The translations under genes and the position numbers were made by a program. The notes under the pieces were generated by a model. It ran no database searches. It saw only the letters and a list, made by a program, of their open reading frames with translations, and was not told where the DNA came from. Positions 63,903 to 64,000 of a stretch of 64,000 nucleotides of DNA are shown piece by piece. Location: positions 6,411,875 through 6,475,874 of the forward strand of contig OX442315.1 of the NCBI GenBank assembly GCA_949358305.1, read 5' to 3'. How positions within the stretch are numbered: the stretch's first letter is position 1; every line of letters begins with the position of its first letter. This DNA is from Strigamia acuminata (taxonomy: Eukaryota; Arthropoda; Chilopoda; Geophilomorpha; Linotaeniidae).

Positions 63903-64000
63903 TCAAACTTCCGCATGCACGTCATCCGATCTCAAACCTAAAAGCGCCTCGTTGATGTCGGCGTCTCGGCTCAACCACGCGCGTCCCTCGCTGGTTATCC
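63903..64000 (-). CDS. C-terminal end of an unidentified gene, runs off the window
   Basis: The minus strand is open from the window edge to TGA at 63903-63905. It encodes ...GRAWLSRDADINEALLGL and ends RSDDVHAEV. Base composition changes sharply from the AT-rich flank to GC-rich, codon-like sequence, which supports coding. I do not recognise the family from 31 residues. Confidence 0.5.
   Translation of the reverse strand, partial: ITSEGRAWLSRDADINEALLGLRSDDVHAEV

Overview
The window looks like animal nuclear DNA, most likely from an arthropod or similar invertebrate; the exact organism cannot be fixed from sequence alone. Supporting this are a full-length U2 snRNA, a tRNA-Arg(UCG), an intron-split TRAF-type zinc-finger gene, an IWS1-like sequence, pogo/Tigger- and mariner-like MITEs, and several Ty3/Gypsy-type LTR elements. 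All comparisons were made by eye; no searches were run.

Layout. 1-6300 holds minus-strand host sequence: a TRAF-like gene that runs off the left edge and carries one in-frame stop, U2 snRNA, and an intronless IWS1-like sequence with a 1-base frameshift. 6985-23000 is a head-to-tail, plus-strand cluster of one intronless leucine-rich-repeat (LRR) family: three open copies (8969, 12927, 16110), two large broken copies (6985, 18974) and several fragments. A tRNA-Arg gene sits inside it. A second subfamily with longer tails follows, at 23702 and 57142. Every full copy starts with a VHL-box-like segment (a BC-box-like SLxxLCLN motif, then a PPxLINxxF Cul2-box-like motif). This suggests substrate receptors of an Elongin-BC/Cul2 ubiquitin ligase, by analogy with ZYG11/ZER1, LRR1 and PRAME proteins.

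The subfamily-B genes are targets of retrotransposons. Element A (25215-52970, plus strand, TSD ATAA) sits in the 3' end of the 23702 gene. Element B (29498-44454, minus strand, TSD CTTT) is nested inside pol of element A. Element C (58185-63077, minus strand, TSD ACCGA) splits the 57142 gene. Element D (54380-55771), a coding-less relative of C, sits in an old antisense LTR fragment of the A family. A and B belong to one lineage: gag, then pol reached by a -1 frameshift signal (A_AAA_AAC, 6-nt spacer, GC-rich stem-loop), then a third, apparently spliced ORF that is not an envelope and is homologous between the two.

The most unusual signals are: (i) five bulged hairpins in the LTR of element A that share one core and have different but self-complementary outer stems; (ii) the conserved spliced ORF3 of elements A and B; (iii) the conserved frameshift cassette; and (iv) the tandem VHL-box LRR family with many broken copies. 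A different minus-strand gene ends at 63903 and marks the right border of the cluster.
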